From Streptomyces sp. R28 (lineage in GTDB: Bacteria > Actinomycetota > Actinomycetes > Streptomycetales > Streptomycetaceae): 64,000 nt of DNA. Below are positions 60,392 to 64,000 of this stretch, one piece after another. The notes beneath the pieces are model-generated. The model saw nothing but the letters and a program-made list of their open reading frames with translations, made no database searches and was not told where the DNA came from. Numbering within the stretch: the first letter of the stretch is position 1; each line of letters opens with the position of its first letter. Made by a program: the position numbers and the translations under genes. The stretch spans positions 10,591,001 through 10,655,000 of the forward strand of contig NZ_CP163439.1 of assembly GCF_041052385.1 (NCBI RefSeq), given 5' to 3'.

Positions 60392-61102
60392 GCCCGACCG
60401 GCGATACTGTGCCCGCCCCTTTGAGCCCGCGGTCACACCGGCGATCACCGGCTCGAGGACCGTCGGGTCCGTCAGGGCGTTGACGGTCCGCAGGCCCTGG
60501 TCGGCAGCCTGCGTTCGGTGACCTCGTCGAGCACATCGCTCTCGTGCGTGGCCACCGCGGCGGCCTCGGAGGCGGTTCACGAGCTACTCGGCACCTGATT
60601 CGCCGCTCGTTGCCGGCTCTCCAACCGACGCCACCACTGGTCCAGGGCCCTTCACGCCGGAGGGCTCTGAGCCATGCCCGCAGTGGACAACGGACAGAAC
60701 GAAACCCCATCCATAATTTGGGCTCACTTGCCCACCCCGGGCAGCAGAGCCGGGTCGGATACAGGGGCGGCGGGCATCGGTTCCGGCAGTGCCCGCGTCG
60801 CAGCCCCCCGGTGTCTTCCACTCAGCCCGCCCGTCGGCGAAGCGGGCGTTCGCCCCCGACTATCGGCCCGACCATGGCAGGTCAGCGCACTACAACACCT
60901 CGCCGGGGGCTGTGTGTTGAGCTCCTGGCGCGCGTCCAGGTATCAGTGCAGCTGGACACCGGGCTGTCCCGGATCCCGTGTCTTAGGGTCTGATGTCGCG
61001 GTCGTCCACCGTCCGCACCGGATCTCACCGGACCCGGCGGTGTGCCGTCGGTACGGCCGAAGGATCTGAACCAGTACCAAGGATCTGAATCAGTACCGGG
61101 GA
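60392..61102. other. Gene-poor stretch, probable decayed DNA
   Basis: About 700 bases between two terminators show short frames on both strands, none with a ribosome site or recognisable domain. Near 60430-60500 the minus strand reads TVNALTDPTVLEPVIAGVT, which may be a remnant. A direct repeat, AAGGATCTGAA(C/T)CAGTACC, occurs at 61061 and 61080 just before the desaturase stop. Confidence 0.4.
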
Positions 61103-62221
61103 TCAGGCCGCGACGAGCTCCTGCTCGCGGGTCGGCGTTTTGACCTTGGGCTTCTTGTTCGGCAGCGAGAGCCGGAAGACCTTGTGCCACGCGGAGAACA
61201 CCTGCTTGGGCAGTGGCCCGCTGACGTACTCCAGCTCGTACTTTTCGAACAGTGCGCGCACCTTCACCGCGACCTCGGCGTACCGGTTGCTCGGCAGGTC
61301 CGGGAACAGGTGGTGCTCGATCTGGTGCGACAGGTTGCCGGTCATGAAGTGCATGGCCTTGCTGCCGCTGATGTTCGCCGAGCCCATCATCTGGCGCAGG
61401 TACCACTGGCCGCGCGTCTCGCCCTTGATCGACCGGCGCTCGAAGACCTGTACGCCCTCGGGGAAGTGCCCGCACATGATCACCGAGTGGGACCAGATGT
61501 TGCGGACCAGGTTCGCGGTGAACGTGGCGGCGAGCGTGGGGAGGAAGGACGGGCCCGACAGCAGCGGGTGGATCACGTAGTCCTTGAGCACCTGCTTGCG
61601 GATCTTGCGGCCCACGGCCTTGGCCCGCGCGCGGAACTCCGGGTTCTTGCGGCGGCGCTTGTGCAGGTTCTTGCCGAGCTCCAGGTCGTACGCTGCGATG
61701 CCGTACTCGAAGAAGCAGGCGTTGATGAAGTTCCACAGCGGCTGGCCGAGGTGGAACGGGTGCCACTTCTGGTCCTCGTCGACGCGCATGATGCCGTAGC
61801 CGAGGTCGTTGTCCTTGCCGATCACGTTGGTGTACGTGTGGTGCAGCTCGTTGTGCGAGTGCTTCCACTGGTCGGCCGGCGAGACGTGATCCCACTCCCA
61901 GGTGGTGGAGTGGATCTTCGGGTCCCGCATCCAGTCCCACTGGCCGTGCAGGATGTTGTGGCCGATCTCCATGTTGTCCATGATCTTCGCCACGGACAGC
62001 CCGGCGGTGCCGATCAGCCACGCGGGCGGGAAGATCGAGAACAGCAGCACGCCCCTGCTGACCAGCTCGAGCTTGCGCTGCGCCGAGATGACCTTACGGA
62101 TGTAGGCGGCGTCTTTCTCGCCGCGGCCGGCGATCACCTCGTCGCGGATCGCGTCCAGCTCGCGGCCGAGCTCCTCGATCTGCTCCGCGGTCAGGTGGGC
62201 GGTGGGGTCGATGGCGGTCAA
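61103..62221 (-). CDS. Membrane fatty acid desaturase (DesA3-like)
   Basis: A 372-residue di-iron desaturase. The three His boxes are complete: GHNILHGQ, HSHNELHHTYTN and HQIEHHLFPD. Hydrophobic segments (SRGVLLFSIFPPAWLIGTAG and others) place it in the membrane. I use the TTG at 62221, preceded by GGAG, because it directly follows the reductase stop. The pair matches the mycobacterial DesA3 and Rv3230c arrangement, in which the reductase passes electrons for Delta-9 desaturation of stearoyl-CoA. Here it should introduce a double bond in a fatty acyl chain. Confidence 0.9.
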   Translation of the reverse strand: MTAIDPTAHLTAEQIEELGRELDAIRDEVIAGRGEKDAAYIRKVISAQRKLELVSRGVLLFSIFPPAWLIGTAGLSVAKIMDNMEIGHNILHGQWDWMRDPKIHSTTWEWDHVSPADQWKHSHNELHHTYTNVIGKDNDLGYGIMRVDEDQKWHPFHLGQPLWNFINACFFEYGIAAYDLELGKNLHKRRRKNPEFRARAKAVGRKIRKQVLKDYVIHPLLSGPSFLPTLAATFTANLVRNIWSHSVIMCGHFPEGVQVFERRSIKGETRGQWYLRQMMGSANISGSKAMHFMTGNLSHQIEHHLFPDLPSNRYAEVAVKVRALFEKYELEYVSGPLPKQVFSAWHKVFRLSLPNKKPKVKTPTREQELVAA

Positions 62222-62228
62222 GGTGCTC

Positions 62229-63284
62229 CTACCGTTCGATGTCGCAGGGGCCCGCGGCGGCGGACACGCAGGTCTGGATGAGGACGCCCGGCTCGGCCTC
62301 GGTGATCTCGCCGGTGCGCAGGTCGCGGACGGCGCCCGCCTTGAGCGGCGAGACGCAACCGAAGCAGATGCCCATGCGGCACCCGGAGGGCATGAGCACG
62401 CCGGCCTCCTCGCCGACGTCCAGCAGCGGTGTGGCGCCGTCCGCGTCGACGGTCTTGCCGGTGGCGCTGAACGTGACCTCGCCGCCGTCACCGGCGACGA
62501 CGATGCTGGGGCGGAAGCGTTCGGTGTGCAGGCGCTCTGGGACGCCGTGTTCGCTCCAGTGCTTTTCGGCGGCGTCGAGCAGGCCCGCGGGCCCGCAGGC
62601 CCAGGTCTCGCGCTCGGCCCAGTCGGGCACGAGTTCGTCGAGACGGGCGATGTCGAGCATGCCGTCGGTGTCGGTGTGCACCTCGGTGAGCTGCAGCTTC
62701 TTGTCCGCGACCAGGTCGTGCAGTTCGTTGCGGAAGATCACGTCTTGCGGCTGTGGCGCGCAGTGGACCATGACGACGTCGTTGAACTCGGTGTCGCGCA
62801 GCATGCCCATCACGGGCGTGATGCCGCTGCCGGCCGTCAGGTAGAGCACCTTGGCGGGCTTGGGCTTGGGCAGCACGAAGTCACCGGTCGCCTGGTCGAG
62901 CTGGATCAGGGTGCCCGGTTTCGCCCTGCGGACCAGGTGGTTGCTGACCTTGCCGTCCGGGATCGCCTTCACGGTGATCGTCACGCGGCCGTCTGGGCGG
63001 TTTACCGGCGAGGTGAGCGAGTAGGCACGCCACAGGCGCACTCCGTCGACGTCGACGCCGATCCGCACGTACTGACCGGCCGTGTGGCCGCGCCAGCCCC
63101 GTCCCGGCCTGATCACGATGGTCGTGGCGTCATCCGTCTCGGGGTGCACGGCCTCGATGCGTCCACGCAGGTCAGCGCCCGCACGCAGCGGGCTGACCAG
63201 GTCGAGGTAGTCCGACGGCAGCACCGGTGTCGTGACCATCTCCAGCAGTTTCCACGCCCTGCTGCGGAGGGCTGTACTCGTCAT
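62229..63284 (-). CDS. Ferredoxin reductase, electron donor of the desaturase (Rv3230c-like)
   Basis: A 351-residue oxidoreductase. FAD-binding motif RAYSLTSPVNRPDG (about 103) and NAD(P)-binding YLTAGSGITPVMGML (about 165) are followed by a C-terminal plant-type [2Fe-2S] domain with SGCRMGICFGCVSPLKAG and the last Cys in QTCVSAAAG. The reductase and ferredoxin modules are thus fused. ATG 63284 is used. Its stop lies seven bases before the desaturase start, so the two form an operon. It faces a divergent PucR-like gene. Confidence 0.92.
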   Translation of the reverse strand: MTSTALRSRAWKLLEMVTTPVLPSDYLDLVSPLRAGADLRGRIEAVHPETDDATTIVIRPGRGWRGHTAGQYVRIGVDVDGVRLWRAYSLTSPVNRPDGRVTITVKAIPDGKVSNHLVRRAKPGTLIQLDQATGDFVLPKPKPAKVLYLTAGSGITPVMGMLRDTEFNDVVMVHCAPQPQDVIFRNELHDLVADKKLQLTEVHTDTDGMLDIARLDELVPDWAERETWACGPAGLLDAAEKHWSEHGVPERLHTERFRPSIVVAGDGGEVTFSATGKTVDADGATPLLDVGEEAGVLMPSGCRMGICFGCVSPLKAGAVRDLRTGEITEAEPGVLIQTCVSAAAGPCDIER

Positions 63285-63371
63285 GGCTCCAGCCTGCTGT
63301 GCCTCAAGGCGTAAAGTCCTGACCGTAGGACGTGAATCTGGTCGGCTGAATTGTTCGCAGGGAACAAAAAC

Positions 63372-64000
63372 ATGAGCCATGCAATCCGTAGGGTCAGCGA
63401 ACTGGCCCTGGATGAGACGACGGTCACCGCACTTCGGGCCGAGCTGAAGACCACCGCCGACGAGGTCGTCCAGGCGATCATCGACGAGGTCCCTCCCTAC
63501 GCCAACGCCCTGTCGGGCCACATGGGCGCCACCATCCGTCGAGCCGTCCGCACCGCCCTGGGGCACTACCTGGACCTCGCGAGCGGGAACGCCACAGGCG
63601 GCGACGCCGGTGACGCAGCCTACGAGCTGGGTCGCGGCGAGGTGCGCGACGGCCGTTCGATGGACGCCCTGCTCAGCGCCTACCGCGTCGGCGCCCGCGT
63701 GGCCTGGCGATGCCTGGCAGCGGGTGCCGTACCCGCAGGTCTGCCCGCCGCCGAGGTCGCCAAGTTCGCCGAGCTGACCTTCGCCTACATCGACGAGCTC
63801 TCCGCCGCGAGCGCCGCGGGCCACGCCGACGAACTGGCCGCCCGGGGCAGGGACCAGGAGCGCCACCTGGAACACCTGGCCCGCGACCTCCTCGCCGGCG
63901 CGAGCCCGGACGTGCTGCTGGCCTCTGCTCAACGGGCCGGATGGCAGCCTCCGGTTTCGCTGACCGCTGTCCTGCTGCCCGCCGCCCAGGCCCGGCCTGC
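63372..64000 (+). CDS. PucR-like transcriptional regulator, N-terminal part (runs off the window)
   Basis: 209 residues of a longer protein start at ATG 63372. The visible part is the helical N-terminal domain of actinobacterial PucR-type regulators (ALRAELKTTADEVVQAIIDE, GRGEVRDGRSMDALLSAYRV with GARVAWRCLAAGAVP, and QERHLEHLARDLLAG). The C-terminal HTH_30 domain lies beyond the window. It is divergent from the desaturase-reductase operon with 87 bases between starts and probably regulates it. Confidence 0.85.
   Translation, partial: MSHAIRRVSELALDETTVTALRAELKTTADEVVQAIIDEVPPYANALSGHMGATIRRAVRTALGHYLDLASGNATGGDAGDAAYELGRGEVRDGRSMDALLSAYRVGARVAWRCLAAGAVPAGLPAAEVAKFAELTFAYIDELSAASAAGHADELAARGRDQERHLEHLARDLLAGASPDVLLASAQRAGWQPPVSLTAVLLPAAQARP

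Noticed and set aside
61184..62281. A 365-codon plus-strand frame
   Set aside because: Antisense to the desaturase with its three His boxes.
1..64000. tRNA or rRNA genes
   Set aside because: No cloverleaf-compatible sequence with a conserved T-loop, and no rRNA-like stretch was noticed by eye; a tRNAscan-SE run would settle it.

Overview
The window is high-GC actinobacterial DNA, most likely from a Streptomyces linear replicon. The strongest sign is a tap-tpg operon (43433-46381) encoding the telomere-associated protein and the telomere terminal protein. GC-rich third codon positions, frequent GTG/TTG starts, MmyB-type regulators and many decayed insertion sequences all fit a chromosome arm or a linear plasmid. 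The distance to the nearest end cannot be told from the sequence.

Region 1 (about 355-24000) is a biosynthetic gene cluster. An eleven-gene minus-strand operon runs from a class I DAHP synthase (start 23764) through a LuxC-like acyl reductase, a PaaK/LuxE-like ligase, an alpha/alpha-toroid repeat protein, a MIF-like tautomerase, an ACP, a short AMP ligase, an SDR, an EhpF-like adenylating enzyme and an MIO ammonia-lyase to a secreted AOC-barrel protein (end 12111). Beside it lie a single-module KS-AT-(degenerate DH)-ACP polyketide synthase, a PHBH-type FAD monooxygenase, an MFS exporter, a TetR regulator, a MmyB-like regulator and a TrmB/LuxR-type regulator. The likely logic is that the DAHP synthase raises aromatic amino acid supply and the MIO enzyme makes an aryl-propenoate or beta-amino acid. 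Ligases and the ACP would activate it, LuxC/SDR would reduce it, and the PKS and monooxygenase would make and decorate a second aromatic or polyketide unit. Three copies of a 31-bp palindrome upstream of the DAHP operon and of the monooxygenase look like pathway operators. A relic of aroK-aroB (8758-9222) lies inside the cluster.

Region 2 (24000-32000) is flanked by transposase relics. It carries an Ala-Gln-repeat membrane protein and a 1582-residue secreted protein joining a CdtB-like nuclease, an SGNH domain lacking its catalytic residues, VCBS calcium-binding repeats, a GH18 chitinase and chitin-binding modules. This is the most striking single gene here.

Region 3 (32000-43000) holds a LysR/D-amino-acid-oxidase pair, a WD40 protein, a membrane protein, a TetR/SDR pair, a Tn3 relic beside a papain-like protease, a secreted endonuclease/phosphatase-fold protein, an IS630 relic and a DUF3291 protein.

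Region 4 (43000-52000) contains tap-tpg behind four helically phased CGTACG-type cores. It also has an ECF sigma/anti-sigma pair, a cupredoxin lipoprotein with a small membrane protein, a MITE-like element, a DUF5302 protein and a frameshifted transposase.

Region 5 (52000-64000) has redox and regulator genes: PPOX/F420 enzyme, SDR/TetR pair, MmyB-type regulator, aldehyde dehydrogenase, ene-reductase, and a DesA3-like desaturase with its ferredoxin-reductase partner facing a PucR-like regulator. Relics of an ArsI/CadI dioxygenase and a Tn554-like integrase module are interspersed. No tRNA, rRNA or CRISPR array was seen.
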